Origin: Nectonema munidae
Lineage: Eukaryota > Nematomorpha > Nectonematoida > Nectonematidae
Direction of reading: 5' to 3'
Length of the DNA stretch: 64,000 bases
NCBI GenBank assembly: GCA_030549495.1
Contig: JAUIRK010000599.1
Location: 1-64,000, forward strand
A program made the translations under genes and the position numbers. Positions 24,401-35,769 of this stretch are shown here, piece by piece (the first letter of the stretch is position 1; each line of letters opens with the position of its first letter). The notes under the pieces are model-generated. The model searched no databases, was not told the DNA's origin, and saw nothing but the letters and a program-made list of their open reading frames with translations.

Positions 24401-27400
24401 AGGTCCTCGAGGAGAAAATGGACTGAATGGAGTTGATGGAAAGCCTGGAGCTCCTGGACCCAAAGGAGAGCCAGGTGTTGGTTTGCCTGGAAAAGATGGA
24501 GAGCCTGGTTTAGATGGTGTGAATGGTATTCCTGGAGGAGATGGCATTGATGGAAGTGATGGAGACCATGGACCACCTGGTCCTCCTGGGCCCCCAGGTC
24601 CGCCAGGACACTCCAGCACATCTTTTAAGGGAAAGAAAGGTAAGCTAGTTGACCTTAATGAGCTCTCTTTTGATGTTTTATAGAGCTAAATGTTTGTTAA
24701 ATTTGCTAGTAAAGGATTTTAAAATCTTTAAAAGATTTAATATAATAATCTTACAGAAATAATTGTAAGATTTTTAGAAGGGTGAGACAAAAGTAATTTT
24801 TCACAATTACAATTTGGCGCCAATTTTAGTTAATTTCTTCCTCAATTTTACATTACATCGAAATACTTTATATTTAGGGAGACTATAATATACAAAGTAA
24901 ACTTTTAAATGAATACCACCTTCTCCAAATGATATATAAAGTGTAGATCCATTATATATTGACATTTTGAATCATGTCATTTTAAGCACAATTTTGCATA
25001 AATCAAATTATTTTGATCAAATTAAGTCATTTTTTACACCTCAAACAAAAAATAACATATAAATAACTGGAAATAGTAATGCAAAACAGCCAAATATGAC
25101 AACGTGCCGTCACCTCTCTAGTTTCAAAATTCTCTTTACTCTTTGATTAATTTCCCACTTTCAGCAAAATTTTTCCCCATGGAAAGCTGGTCGCTGGAAC
25201 AGACAAAAAGCCAAACCCAATCTTGCGACATCTAAAAAATTTTACTCCGTGAACAAGTCTTATTAGAATAGAATAGGAAATTTTATTTCGCATAAATGAT
25301 ATAAAATGCATTAACAAATGAAAAACATAGGCATTGGTAACAAGAAATCGAACGTGGTTAAAGATGTAAGATGCCAGTATAATCAAGAGGACGCATAGCC
25401 AATGAAATCATCATCATCATCATCATCATTATCATCAAAGTGCAGAATCCATTTGGACGTGGGCAACCATGGAGTGCCTAGATTGTTTTCTAGTGTACCA
25501 TGGTTATTCTTAGAGACATTACGTGGTTAGGTCTCCAGTTCTCTTCCACGCCGTCATTGTAAGCTACGGACCTAGCCTTTGTCTAATTTGAGTAACTGCA
25601 AGGAAGCAGTAACTAGGCTTATTTGAAGGCGGCCTTACTCGCCTTGTCACGACATCGTCCTGAAGATGGAGCATTTTAACTTGCAGAAAGGATTCACCCA
25701 ATCAACTACTCCGTTTCGTTATGTCGTCGTTGTTTCTTCGGGAGCCGCTGAAATGATTGGCCATAAATATAAAAAATACTTACAGAAAACATTGTGGAGA
25801 TCTCCTTCAAGAAAAGTACGAAAGTGTCTTTCAGAAAAATATTTAGATGCATAGGTAAAAGTGTAAATAGATAAAAACAACGTTGATATAAACAGAGAAA
25901 CACGAATAATCTTGGAAATGCTTTTTAATTAAATAGAATTCTTGCGCTTTAATTGATATAAAATGGAGATTGCCCTGATCCTACAACAAATTAAGGTAAA
26001 AATGAAGCAATTTCAAATACAATTCCAGTTTTCTCTCAGCGGTGTGTCTAGGACGAGTGCCGACCTGTTCAAATATTAAAATGGCCACGCTTTAAAAGTC
26101 CTAATAATGTTGCTACAAAAATGAATAAGAAAGTCTATAGGTATGCAAAATAAGAAGACACACTGTAGAAAGCTTCTTATTTTGTCCATCATATTGGCTT
26201 TGCAATTTTTAATGATATACTTCTACAAATAAATTGTGCCGTCCTCTACATTAGTCGTTATATGCCATTAGTTAAAATGAAAATATTTTTAAACGCTAAG
26301 AACTGAAAGTTCAATTGCGTCCACTTTCTTGTTTTCTATTATTTATGTTTCATATATCTTTGTATAATTTTAAATGGAATTTGATGGGAATAAGATCTAT
26401 GAATAAACATATTTTTGCATATAAAAATCAATTAAATACCTTGAAGAAACGATTCTAATATCTTCGAAGGCGAGATACCTCGATAATAATCAGGCTTGGG
26501 TGAGTGAAAGTGTTTATCATTCCAAGAACGCTTTGTTCAAATTACATGTCTCTATTATGTTAAATCTTTATGTCTTACATATAACTTTTATCGAAATGAT
26601 TCAAATAATGTTGCCATCAAGGGAATATAAAAAAAAAAGATGATTCTTCTAGTTAACCAGTCTTAACAGACAAAGTTCTGTCTTTTTAATCTTAGGTCTT
26701 TAATCGGGCAGGACCGGACCGTTATAAAAGAGGAACAAACCGAACTGAACCACTAGGACAGGTTACAACTATCCCACACCGCATCGTGAACAGCTCTAGT
26801 CACAAAAAATGAAATAATGTTGCAACAAAAGAAGACACGACCTCATAACGAGTTCCAGGAGAAAAATAATAAGAAAAATTTGGCACAAAATATGTTATAT
26901 CGATTCCTATATTCTGATGGAAATAACTTACTCATTATTCCATATTTTATAAAATTCCGTTTGTTCTAAGTTGAGGGGATAACCTAAAGGTTCAAAATAA
27001 CCAAATTTTGGAAATTTGAGACAAATTTTTAAATATAATACATTGCAATGAAATAAATTTCATTGATACATTGAAGTCAAAATCATTTTTTCGCAAATTG
27101 AGAACTGTTTTTTAATTTACACTTTTGTTATTGTTGTGAAGAAATAAATGTATTACTATCATGATTCTAATATCTCTCATTATTCTCAAAAAATAATTAC
27201 AAAATAAAAAAATTATAAATTTTTTTTTGAAAATGTCAAAAATATAAAAACAAAACTTTTTGATAAAAATTTTAATTATTTGGGAATTAAAAAAACTTTT
27301 TTTACATGAACAATATTTTAATTAAATTTTAAAATAAAGAAAATAAAAGTATAAATATGAACTTTTTAATCAATTATTTTGTATCTGTAAAATAGTGTAC

Positions 27401-30400
27401 TTTAAAGGAAATAACAGTACATATTCAAGCAAATAAAAATAGTTATATGTGATTGGTTCCAATCATATAGTTGGGCGTTGGGGGATAAATGTTTTTGAAT
27501 AATAAACAATGACTGAAAGAATATCAAAATTTCAACAAAAAGATCATAAAAATTGACTTGTAGTTTTTAAAAAATTCACATTTGATAACAAAGAACGATG
27601 TGGAATAAAAGAAAATTTCTTTGAAATTTCCGTTTTTTTATATTTTTTTTAAATTTTATAAAATTATGCATAGCAAATATTTATTTGTAAAAAAGATATA
27701 CAAAATTTGTACATAGCATAAAAATAGGATAACATCTTAAATAAAGTATAACTTTTGATATTTGACAATGAATTTAATTTCGACGTTCAAAAAAGGTGTT
27801 GTATTACGTAGGACTACAAAGTTTTATTACGTAACATTTCAAATCAACTCTTTTTGAAAAAATTTTCGGAAATTTTATTCTTCAATTTTTTCTTATACAG
27901 GAGGTTTTTATGGTGGTTCGAGTGTGGCATTTTATACAAGATATGGAGCGAATGCTTGTCCAGTTTCGCAGAACCTACTCTACTCAGGTAGGCCAAGAAG
28001 ATTTTTTTATAAAAATGAACTTCCTCATATATTTATCCAATATATTTTAAGTGAATCTTCTCTTTTCAGAGAGATCGCTTTGAAAGAAGTTCGGCTAAGC
28101 TTTAAGAGGAGCATACGTAAAATTTAGTGAAGCTTTAACATAAAATGGGTCTTATACTCTGGAACAAAGAATTTTTTAATAATTGGCAAAGGAAACTTTA
28201 AATTCATTCATATAAAATAGTAATGAAACTATAAAGTATGCGCTCATGCCAAATTTATTCTTTTATATATGAATAAAATTTTACACGTTCTTAAAATTTT
28301 TTTTATTCTTATAACATCTCAACATCATTTCATCTAAATTTATATTATAATCTCCATTATTTGTCAATTGTTAAGACCAAATAGCAACAAGAACAAACAG
28401 TTAAGCTTTAAACAGTTCTCTTTATAAACAATATCCTTTTGAGTCTTTTATGAACCTTTTAAATATGAAGTGATTTGAAAAAGTCTCTTCGAGTTGAAAC
28501 ATTATATTCTTTTAAAAATATTATTTTAACCAAACTTATTTCAAAAAACGACTCTCCAGCACTTTATAAAACAATAAAAGTGCATTAATCGAAAGTTACG
28601 ATTGTAGCTTCAAAAATCTGGTCGGAACTTATAGCAAGATATACATTATAAATGAAATATACCGATATCTTACATATTAAAACAGGAAACTAATGAGCCT
28701 AAAGACCCAAAGAGACACAATTAAAAAAAGATTGGTATTTGATAATAATTGATATATCATAACAAAGATGAATATTTTTCGTTCTATTTTTTATTTTTTC
28801 AATCCTTCATTGTATTTTTCAATTTTATTTTGTCTTTTTCAATTCTATTTTGTCTTTTTCGATTCTATTTTACCGTTTTACAGTCTTATTTTTGATTTTC
28901 TGAAGCATCACTAACCAATATTTCATGCTTATATAGTATTTTTTAAAATATTTTTAAATAAATGGGTAAAAACTGTTGTATAAGAAATTTAAACAAGTTT
29001 TAACCTTCAACCTAAAGTTTGATTAAAAATTATTTTGAATCAAAATGTAATTTGAGCTTTGAATCAAAAAACTAGCGAAGTTTAAATGAAAATGTCTCAT
29101 AGATTTTTTCCGATTTTATAAAAAAACGTTGTAATTTAATTTATTCTTTAAAATAGATTCTAAATTAATACAAGATAAAGAAGAAAATTAAATTTCAAAT
29201 CTTTTTTTGTAATATTTCAATGAGAAATTATTATTATAATTTGATCGATTTTTGACTGTATACCATTTCCTTATATTTTTTCTAGGAACACTATCCAGTG
29301 GAATAAGTTCTCAAGGAAAAGGTGGTGGTTCAAATTATATTTGTCTTCCCAATGATCCCACAATCACGGATGATTTCCAAGATGAAAAAGTTTCGTTCAT
29401 TTATGGAGTTCAGTACATCGATAACATCAATACTCAAGCCATCAAAAACGTGTATGCCTGCAATGCTATTAGAAATATTATGTTATCTTTAAAAACAAAA
29501 CACACTTTCTAAGCACTATTTTGCATTCTGTGCGAAAGAGTCAGAAAGAAAAAATTAATTCAATCTAGTGAGAAAATAAGTAAACTATCTTATCCATTAA
29601 ATCACTAATGAACTATCTGTATCTATACTAAAGTACAGTGCCGGATTAACATAGTAGCAGATGTAGCAGCTGCTACAGGCCCCGCGCTTACTTTGAGAAT
29701 CTTTGTTGTAGAATCTAGATAAATTTTATTAAAAAAAAATTTACTTCCTGGCTATCATTTGTAAATTTAATCGATCTGCTACGAGCCCCCCTCTTGGTAG
29801 AGTGAAAACGAATTCTTAGAAAATGGGCGTTTATCACCTAAAAAAGCAGCTTTGTAAAAGTTCTATTTAAAAAAAATTTGAGTGGGCAAAAGGAAATATT
29901 TTGTGGAGCGTTTGTGATTGGCCTAATGTAATTTTTATAGTGATGAAACGAAGGTTGAGCTTCATTTCAATTCACGCAATATGTTAGAAGGCATAAAGGA
30001 ATGCGATTTGATAAGCTTTATAGCGCATATGTTGGTTGAGCTAAGAAGAAAATTTCATGAGAGAACCCTTGAAATTATTGCAATATTCAAAGCAGGAATG
30101 GGGATTGATTCCAGATGAATATACAAAGAATCTATATTGCTTTCTTCCAAGAAGAATTCATTCAATTATTCGGGCTAAAGGAAATCAAACAAAGTATTGA
30201 AAAGAAGGTGTAAATATTTTCAAAGTAAATATTTATATAAGAAAAATAAATTTTGTATTTTTTACACTTTTTTTAATGAAAACAAATGGACGAAAACTTT
30301 TGCACGGAATTTTTAATAGATAAAATATACAAATAATAATTTTGAATAAATTAAAAAAGGAAATAATCAGAAATTTTTATTAATGAAAAAAGAATTATTT

Positions 30401-30918
30401 ATTAATATAAATAAATTTCAATGATAGAAAGATTCCATAAAGAAGAAAAGAATTAGTGGTGGCCGAAAAGATTTGCACTCTACTGTATAATTAAAAAGTT
30501 TAAATGGATATCGAGTTTGAGTTTTTCTGGGTTAATATTTATTTTCAAAATGGTCGTATAAAATGTAAAGGCAAAAAAGGAAGAAATTATATTATTGTGC
30601 TCTATAAATTTTAAAATTTTTGTTGTTAGGGCGTGTGCTTTCTGTGGTGTTGGAGGATTTTCGACTTCCGTAATGCTTCCGGGAAGAACGCTATGTCCCA
30701 ACAGTATGTCCAAGTCATACGCTGGCTACATCATGTCTTCTCCCGAATCCAGTTCAAGAAGTGACTACATATGTGTTGATTCTAACTTAGAGTATACTTC
30801 ACAGAGCAAGAGTGAAAATAGTGGACATTTGGCCTTTGTTTCAGCAAAATGCGGATCTCTTCCATGTACAGATTACGCTAAGGACATCAAAATCCCATGT
30901 GTTGTTTGTTTGGCCTAA
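18262..30918 (+). CDS. Gene 1: type II transmembrane collagen with C4-type C-terminal domain
   Basis: Nine coding exons: 18262-18489, 21982-22153, 23520-23680, 23757-23910, 24107-24273, 24330-24639, 27901-27987, 29286-29451, 30630-30918. They sum to 1734 nt, or 577 residues plus stop, with GT-AG borders and phases 0,1,0,1,0,1,1,2. The start is preceded by an in-frame stop and, at 18229, a splice acceptor, so a 5' UTR exon is likely. Residues 1-19 are a cytoplasmic tail and about 20-43 a membrane segment with no signal peptide, giving a C-terminus-out protein. A stalk follows, then KRKRR at 86-90, a furin-type site. Residues 140-385 are Gly-X-Y and 398-577 a spongin short-chain collagen/C4-type domain. 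Expected role: a trimeric cell-surface or shed matrix protein. TM-furin-collagen resembles gliomedin-type colmedins, but the C-terminal domain is not olfactomedin. Splice borders were chosen by eye; expression is not shown. Confidence 0.88.
19171..19300. mobile_element. Short TTAA MITE, family 3
   Basis: TTAA at 19171-19174 and 19297-19300 flanks 122 bp with perfect 15-bp inverted ends, CCCTTTGAGGACCAG and CTGGTCCTCAAAGGG. No coding capacity. It lies in gene 1 intron 1. Confidence 0.88.
19952..20089 (-). mobile_element. Short TTAA MITE, family 1, copy 2
   Basis: TTAA on both sides of a 130-bp element that is the inverted near-copy of 16257-16386, including the phrase CAGACGATATCTAAAAAAAC. 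About five differences by eye. It lies in gene 1 intron 1. Confidence 0.88.
20224..20609. repeat. Possible hAT-derived fragment
   Basis: The right edge, read reversed, starts CAGTGGTTCTGAACTTTGGG, a typical hAT (Charlie-like) end. A weaker inverted match, ACGGTTCTTTTCAGTGATGG, sits near 20225. No 8-bp duplication was found, so the limits are tentative. Confidence 0.35.
21447..21790. mobile_element. Truncated old copy of the large TTAA element (right arm)
   Basis: A degraded terminus CTACCCTTATTAGTG is followed by AAGTGCTGGAAGGGG. Then come two diverged repeat units with the phrases GAATCTAGTGGTGATGTTGA and TTATCAAAATCAATCA, colinear with 40689-41030. It is far more diverged than the other copies. 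It sits about 190 bp upstream of gene 1 exon 2. Confidence 0.65.
21982..22153 (+). CDS. Gene 1 exon 2: furin-type site and Gln-rich linker
   Basis: Encodes residues 77-133. It opens [19 protein letters not shown]; the RKRR/S junction fits the furin rule R-X-K/R-R. A Gln/Lys-rich stretch ([11 protein letters not shown]) follows and then a polar linker. The acceptor is TTTTCTTAAG, and the donor G|GTATGT leaves phase 1. Cleavage here would free the collagen and C-terminal domain from the membrane. Confidence 0.85.
23520..24639 (+). CDS. Gene 1 exons 3-6: acidic collagen triple-helix region
   Basis: Four exons (23520-23680, 23757-23910, 24107-24273, 24330-24639) with short introns of 76, 196 and 56 nt. 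The block opens with VCECEP, a Cys pair just before the first Gly triplet that could cross-link three chains. Gly-X-Y then runs with two imperfections: GVG in exon 5, and GESRFIKES in exon 6 (residues 304-312). It ends in [13 protein letters not shown], likely a stable nucleation segment. Asp/Glu clearly exceed Lys/Arg, about -16 net by my count. Exon borders preserve the triplet register at every junction, which supports the splice choices. Confidence 0.9.
24640..27900. other. Gene 1 intron 6
   Basis: A 3.3-kb intron carrying a GC-richer retroposon-like block (25405-25760); the rest is AT-rich and featureless. It ends with the strong acceptor TTTTTTCTTATACAG. Confidence 0.65.
25405..25760 (-). 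repeat. Retroposon-like block with (ATG)n tail
   Basis: A block less AT-rich than its surroundings that, on the minus strand, ends in a run of GATGATGAT units (25408-25437). RTE-type LINEs and the SINEs they move often end in such trinucleotide tails. No reverse transcriptase, tRNA head or target duplication was found, so the class is open. Confidence 0.35.
27901..30918 (+). CDS. Gene 1 exons 7-9: spongin short-chain collagen/C4-type domain
   Basis: Exons 27901-27987, 29286-29451 and 30630-30918 encode residues 398-577. Family hallmarks appear in order: [75 protein letters not shown] and a final IPCVVCLA. Ten cysteines are in the positions expected of the family. The domain family is considered related to the NC1 domain of collagen IV and is expected to drive chain choice and trimer formation outside the cell. 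The junction NV|ACAFC requires the donor at 29452 rather than reading on; the reading-on frame soon stops. Confidence 0.9.
28790..28875 (+). repeat. Short tandem repeat, about 22-bp unit
   Basis: About three to four copies of a TTTTGTCTTTTTCAATTCTA-like unit in gene 1 intron 7. It is imperfect at both edges. Confidence 0.6.
29637..29805. repeat. hAT-type terminal fragment
   Basis: Starts CAGTGCCGGATTAACA and carries CAGGCCCCGCGCTTACTTTG, sharing GGCCCCGCGCTT with the fragment at 3304. Near 29780-29803 a GCCCCCCTCTTGGTAGAGTG piece may belong to it. No complete element remains. It lies in gene 1 intron 8. Confidence 0.45.
29865..30486 (+). pseudogene. Tc1-type transposase 3' remnant with right end
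   Basis: In shifted frames the + strand reads [20 protein letters not shown] and then [10 protein letters not shown], the segment with the second catalytic Asp of Tc1-type transposases. After an internal deletion comes [12 protein letters not shown] and finally [18 protein letters not shown] plus stop, the usual Tc1 C-terminus. Downstream, 30454-30484 ends GCACTCTACTG followed by TA, matching a Tc1 end and its TA target. The N-terminal half and left end are missing. It is a dead copy lying wholly in gene 1 intron 8. Confidence 0.8.
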
Positions 30919-31029
30919 GAAATTAAGCTCAATTCCTTTAGTTTCCCCCTCTTCCGAACACTACATCTTGTTACGCCAAAAATACATTCTCAAGTTTACA
31001 TCTTTTGCACACAGTTATCTTTTTCGTTG

Positions 31030-31035
31030 AATAAA
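31030..31035 (+). promoter_or_regulatory. Gene 1 polyadenylation signal
   Basis: AATAAA, with a second overlapping AATAAA four bases on, about 112 nt after the gene 1 stop codon. This fits a short 3' UTR of roughly 130-150 nt. Confidence 0.75.
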
Positions 31036-31516
31036 TAAATCAATTTCTTTTTTATTTCTTCAAATTGGTCGGCAGTACTCTTTTTGAATGCGGCAAAGTG
31101 AGTTTAGAAAAATGAAAATTTGTTTGTTTGACAAAAGAGATACACATAAAATATGTAGAGAAAAATTCTAATTGCAAAGGCCAGCAAACAAGTTAACCAT
31201 ATAGTTAGTTAGCATTAGTAAGTTTAGTTTCGTGAGTTTGGATAAATATTTAAATGTTATTTTGTAAATATCTTTTATGCCATGCAAAATTAATCCTAGC
31301 GATACTAGAGCAAATTAGAGTAAATACAAATTAATCTTCGAGGGAGTAAAAAAATATGGTGACATATGAGCAGAGGTAACATAATTCAAACCAGATATCA
31401 CATATCCAAGAATGAAAAATCTTCAGCTAGAGACATTTTGCTGAAATTGTGAATCGTTGTTTGAATAGATAGCACGTGCGAAGGCTTACAAGTCTGATGG
31501 ATGATAAAGGCTGAAT
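31036..31516. other. Intergenic spacer after gene 1
   Basis: AT-rich, with no gene or element recognised. Confidence 0.5.
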
Positions 31517-33810
31517 CAGTGTTGCCACTGTAATATTCAAATAAATCCAAGGTTTTATTATAAAAAATCGAGGTGTATATGAAAAAACCCAGGATCATTA
31601 AAAACAGTGTTGTAAACGTAAAATCATTTAGATTTTGAAGAAAAAACTTTTAAATCACTTTTTGAGTCTATCAAGATATCTTTTGTGCACATTTCCATTT
31701 TGCAAGTCTGAAAGAAACTCTTTTGTTGGTTTCCATGTAATACACGAACCACCATTCCTTTTTATATGTTGTCGTGCTAAAATTCGATCTCTTGTGGTTG
31801 ATACTTTTAATTTATTGATATGTTTCGTCTTCGTATTGTTAAGTTGAGAAAAATATCTTTCCATCGATGCGGAAGAATGAGGCAGTATTGTCATCTTTGT
31901 CATAAATTTAGACAAATTTAAATATTTTGGGCGGTTAAAGATATCTTAAACTTTACGAATTTTATACTAAAATTTTGGAACTTCCATATTTTTATAATTG
32001 AAATTATTATTACTTGAAAATTTGAAGGCTTGAAATTCATCGTAAAAGTCATCAAGATCTTCGTCTTGAATCATCGCTTTAAAATACGAAGTTAAATTTG
32101 TAAATAAAAGTATTGAATTATCTTGTGCGATAATATCCGGATCTAAACCTTTAAGTTAGCTACAACACTGTTTTCGTTAAAAACAAATCTTTTTTTGATT
32201 TGAATACATATTTCTTTCAAATACATTAAACAGTTTGTTTCGAATTTTTTTTCTTTGGGCTGTGACAATGATTCTAAGAAGAGAGATCGTTTTTCCACCA
32301 AGGAATATATTTTCGAGTTAAGTGTGTAATCATTCATCATTTGGATCAATTTCATTCAATTTAGAATTCAATAAAATTTCTTCTCTAATGAAAAAACTTG
32401 GAAAAGTTCTATATTGTTCGCCGATAGTTTCATAAAACTTATGTAAACGGAAGCCTTATGATTTGAATGCTATATTTATTCTGTTTATTTTACCTAAAAT
32501 ATAACTGAGAAAGACAAACATATGCTTTGTTCCATTCTTCGTTATATTTTCATATATCTTCTGAGCATAACTTGCGCTGTTCTTTATTTCCAAAGAAAAT
32601 ATAAAATAAGGGCATCCCATTGCTCTAAAATCCTTGAAATCACATTTTCTCTAGAAAGCCATCGTGTATTTGCTAGCTTTAAAATAATATGCTTTTCAAG
32701 ATTTAGACTTTTTTGTATAGCAATAAAATCATTCTTTCACTTACTACTTTTAGAAAAATATCCACTGATGTCAATAAGTAAGGTTTCTAAATAAGCAGGT
32801 AGAAAACAAGCAACGTGATTGGCACAAAGAGCTAAAGAGTGGCAAACACAACCAATAGCAAATACATCAGGAATAACATTTTTTAAATATCTTAGAAAGT
32901 CATTATTTTTACCAGGCATCGTAGAACAATGATTACTAGTGAACTGCAAATGTAGTTAATAAAGCATCCTTCACATCCATACTTTCTTCATTAAAATACC
33001 TAATAACAATTGCAAGTACTTTCGTAGTCGAAATGTCAGTACTTTCATCTATATTCTATGATAACAAAAAAATTTTTTTGCCGACAAATTTCATATAAAT
33101 CTTTTTTTTGTTAGTATGCAAGACCATCTTGCAGTATATAGGATAATTTTGATCTTTTGAAACTCACTGACTTAGCTATTTCACTGTCTGGAAAAGCTTT
33201 TCTGCAAATTTCTGGCAAATGATCAATACGAGAAAAGGATATTTGATGTTCTGGAAAATAGCCTACGATAAGAGCTTCAGCAAATGCAATATTTTCAGCT
33301 TTGGAACTGTCTTTCTTCCGAAAATATTGTGAAATATTAGTTGTCGATTTTGAAGCTTCAAAATTTATTTTATGCTTTGTTGTTTTGCCGTGAAATGAAA
33401 GCATAGATTTATTTGCGTTTTTCAAATCAACGCTACAACTAATGCAGTAACTATTTTTATTCTTATTTTTGTCACATTTTAACCAACTTTTTAATTCTTC
33501 AATTTCCAATCATTCACTTTTGAAAGCTTGAGGATAACAATTTTTTTCTTTATTTTTAGAAACTCAAGATTCCATTTTTAATTAAAACAAAATTATAAAG
33601 AAAAATAAATTAATAATTTTAAAAAGGCAAAAAAACATAAGCATAAAGAAAATTTTATTTATTTTAATTTTTTCTATGTTTAAATCAACATTTTTATATA
33701 AAAATTAGTTACCAGAAAATAATTCAGCATTTTTTGAAAAAAATCAATAATCCAAAAGAAAAAATTAAAAACCAAGCTTCATCATTTCAAACCAAGCTGT
33801 GGCAACACTG
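31517..33810 (-). mobile_element. hAT element, decayed, inverted ends present
   Basis: A 2294-bp element with inverted ends CAGTGTTGCCAC (31517-31528) and GTGGCAACACTG (33799-33810). The transposase is on the minus strand, in pieces. The N-terminal part at 33509-33111 has a CISC..H zinc-finger-like start, then IDHLPEICRKAFPDSE. The middle at 32949-32737 has SNHCSTMPGKNNDF and FAIGCVCHSLALCANHVA. The C-terminal part at 31915-31655 has LPHSSASMERYFSQLN, the hAT dimerisation region. Frameshifts and stops separate the pieces. Flanking octamers (GGCTGAAT / CGTGGAAT) match at only five positions, so the duplication has decayed or been lost. Confidence 0.82.
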
Positions 33811-33871
33811 CGTGGAATGAATGTCAACAGCTATGAGCGCCATTGTTTATTTCTCAATTCAACCGAAGTCG

Positions 33872-35769
33872 CTCTAGACCAGAGGTGGGGAACCTTTTTG
33901 TGCATGAAGGCCACCTTACAATTCATCGTCCCTCATAGAGGCCGCACTAAACAAATTACTATTTTTTCAGTTATTTTATCCCCTCGTACAACATTTAATA
34001 ATAATCTAATAAAAGAACTTATACAAGTTCTTTTAAAATTAGGATTTTATTTTATATAAGTATTAAAAAAAAAGACAGACGTATAAACATCGAGAATATG
34101 AAGTTTTCAAATATTTCATTTAGGTAAGTGGGTCCTTTTTATACAAATTAATGACTTCTTTGAGTTCCCTTCTTTTGAGAAAGCATTTTGATATCAGGCT
34201 CCAACATAGTGCTTCTTAGTTTTAATTGGTCCTCCAAATGCTCATCTGTCAACTGTGTTCTCAGCGAATTCTTTATTTGCGTCAAGTACGAGAATGTGGA
34301 TTCACAACAGTATGTTGTAGAAAAGCAGGAAATCAGTCGGCGTGCATTTCCATGAAGACGAGGATATTCTACCGCCTTTTCAAATTTCAATAGGATCTTC
34401 CCTGTTGCCAAACAGAGATTGATCCGTATTCTTTAAAAGATCCATAGATAATTTCATTTTCAATCATTACCTTCGTAAACTGGGTAATGTGTTCTTCTGA
34501 AAGTTTTGATCTTAAAAAGCTACATCTCTGTAAAAATTTGGATCTGATAATTCACAATGTTTGTCACTTTCTTTGATAAAGTCAATTATTTGCCTTCGTA
34601 AAGACAAAATTTTGACCAATACTTTCCCTTGTGAAAACCAGCGTACTTTTGAGTGGTTAGGCAAATCTACACTAATTACTTTGTCATCCAACATCAGCAT
34701 GTTTCGAAATTGACGATGCTTCGTGGCATTTGCTCGAATATAGTTAACAATTCTTATAACCTTTTGCAAAGTATCATTTAAAATGACAGATTTTGCACAG
34801 AGATTTTGTTGGTGTAAAATACAATGAAAAGAAAACAGTTCATTTGGATCTTTGGTTTCTCTTTAAAGATGCGCAATAAATCCTTCATTCTTAATACAAT
34901 ACTTGTGCTGAATTTGTGGAATCTGTCGATTCATCCAAGGGTACACTGAGTAATACACATTTTCCTTCTGGATTACATTTTCGAGTTTCTCTGTTACATT
35001 ACAAGCCAATGATCTGTATTAGTCCTTCTTTTAAGAGGCACCTATTTATATTTGTTAACTTTATTTGGATCTACACATCTTACCACTTCTAAAATACATT
35101 CCTTCATGAGTTCTGCATCGGTGAATGGTTTACCCTTTTTTCCAAACAAATATGCAACTTTATAGCTGGCTTCTGTCGTAGCATTTCCTTGATGTAACAC
35201 AGAATGGAACTATTGTCTTTGCTTTTGCTTTCCATCATTCAGTTCCTTCAGTGCTAGCTTTCCAGACTCACCCGCTAATTTGGCATATTTATTGTCTCTA
35301 TGAAGAGCGTAATGTTGCTGTGCATTGAATTTCTTAACCGTTACAATTGTGGTATCACACAGCAAGCAAGACATTTTGCCGCCCCTATTCACTAAAAAAT
35401 ATTGCAGTCCCATTCTTCATTAAAGATCCTATTTTCTTCTTTCAAATTTGTTGTAAATGTTACAAAAAATTATCATAAATTAAAGACAATCTATTTTGTG
35501 TCCTCATATGAATACATTGGGAGAAAACCGGTTAAGATAGAATTCATTCGGTTCAGAGAAAAATGCTTTCAATTTCTGGGAGTGACATCACTGAACACAA
35601 TTAATATTCCTTTCGTCTATGTGTGTGGTGTATATTATAAGTTTCAGGTGTATAATGATTTCAGACTTAAAAACTATTCAAGGTTTTTATTAAAATAATA
35701 TTTATATCAAAGGCCGCACTTGATGACCCGGAAGGCCGCAGGTTCCCCATACCCACCCCTGCTCTAGAC
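33872..35769 (-). mobile_element. hAT element, GTF2IRD2/SCAND3-like, with 8-bp target duplication
   Basis: A perfect direct repeat CTCTAGAC (33872-33879 and 35762-35769) flanks an 1882-bp element. It starts CAGAGGTGGGGAACC and ends GGTTCCCCATACCCACCCCTG-like, with GGCCGCAC blocks just inside both ends. The minus-strand transposase pieces resemble the GTF2IRD2/SCAND3 type of hAT protein. At 35413-35210 there is an N-terminal zinc finger (MSCLLCDTTIV..QQHYALH); at 34769-34512 there is HSKVRWFSQGKVLVKILSLR; at 34411-34148 the C-terminus has TYCCESTFSYLTQIKNSLR. Several stops and gaps make it inactive. It lies 69 bp from the hAT element at 31517-33810. Confidence 0.88.

Noticed and set aside
24233-24621. 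Gly/Pro-rich open frames on the minus strand
   Set aside because: They are the antisense shadow of gene 1 exons 5-6; Gly codons read backwards give Pro and Ser.
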